Source of the DNA: Promerops cafer
Lineage: Eukaryota; Chordata; Aves; Passeriformes; Nectariniidae
NCBI GenBank assembly: GCA_013398275.1
Contig: VZSE01006228.1
Coordinates: forward strand, 62,001-126,000
DNA: 64,000 nt
Direction of reading: 5' to 3'
Shown: piece by piece, positions 63,601 through 64,000 of the stretch
Numbering within the stretch: the first letter of the stretch is position 1
Layout: each line of letters begins with the position of its first letter
The notes under the pieces: model-generated
What the model was told of the DNA's origin: nothing
Database searches by the model: none
What the model saw: the letters and a program-made list of their open reading frames with translations, nothing else
Made by a program: the position numbers and the translations under genes

Positions 63601-64000
63601 CAGAAGTATCCTAAAAGTTGCACAAATTAACAAAATGGTCATGGTGACTCTTCAGGGCTGGTCCCCTATCATTTTGAGTGGAGACCAGGAAAAGCAGAGC
63701 TCTGAAAATTCTGTTATCATTCATTGAGGCTACAAGTACTCTGGTAAACAGGCCACCCTGATCTAGATACCTAATTATAGATACCTACTTTAGCAACTAA
63801 TTTTACACCTAGGACTACTTATGTGCACTTCTAAATTCATTAACAATTTCCTGAATTTTGCCCCTTTTTTGAGAAGTGCAGTTCTTGTTCATCACTACTT
63901 GTAAGTCTGGCCAGAAAACAAAATACTGTTTATTTGAGGAAAAAAAAAAAAAAGAGGTTTGGGAATTTCTTTTTGGCTTGGAGCAAAGTAATCTGTACAG

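Larger units (their letters stand above)
58175..64000 (+). other. MOXD1 intron 4, last part to window end
   Basis: AT-rich intron. It holds the (ATCA)n microsatellite, a 64-bp tandem duplication and an A run near 63940. The open frame at 58361-58816 (151 codons) has no recognisable domain. The window ends in TAATCTGTACAG, which could be a splice acceptor but cannot be tested here. Confidence 0.55.

Noticed and set aside
1..64000. CRISPR arrays, operons or bacterial mobile elements
   Set aside because: The window is a vertebrate nuclear genome with spliced genes. No regularly spaced direct-repeat array of CRISPR type exists.

Overview
This window is bird nuclear DNA, probably from a songbird (Passeriformes). 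Four CR1 LINE fragments carry the avian 3' end, with termini like ATTCTATGATTCTATGAT. There are also avian endogenous-retrovirus LTRs with termini TGTCCTGG...CCAGGACA and TGTATTGGG. The two genes are split by ordinary GT-AG introns and match bird syntaxin 7 and MOXD1. The passerine call rests on the look of the LTRs and is less certain than 'bird'.

Layout: (1) 1-13832 holds the 3' part of STX7 on the + strand: eight coding exons between 4553 and 13832 encode about 229 residues plus stop, and the first ~29 codons lie upstream of the window. (2) 13833 to about 15150 is the probable STX7 3' UTR, with two AATAAA signals. (3) About 15.2-33.7 kb is intergenic, with CR1 copies at 18.1, 27.8 and 30.3 kb and a possible LTR relic near 20 kb. 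(4) About 33.7-34.6 kb is a CpG island that contains MOXD1 exon 1, interrupted by a 54-base assembly gap. (5) From 34551 to the end is the 5' part of MOXD1, also + strand: exons at 47103-47249, 48666-48833 and 49172-49255, separated by large introns. The introns hold an ancient CR1 relic (36.1 kb), two copies of one LTR family (40.0 and 42.1 kb), a CR1 fragment 33 bp from an exon, a third LTR (57.2 kb) and simple repeats. The rest of MOXD1, including its copper-binding catalytic core, lies beyond the window.

STX7 is an endosomal Qa-SNARE. MOXD1 is an ER copper monooxygenase-like protein of the dopamine beta-hydroxylase family. They are neighbours in the same order and orientation in mammals (STX7 upstream of MOXD1, transcribed the same way), so this is conserved synteny; no functional link between them is implied. 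Most other open frames here are short, lack homology I recognise, or sit inside repeats, and I do not call them genes. I found no new biological system. The observations most worth checking are the assembly gap over the MOXD1 signal peptide, the CR1 next to a splice acceptor, the paired LTRs with odd flanks, a perfect 16-bp inverted repeat in an STX7 intron, and a likely false duplication around a single N.
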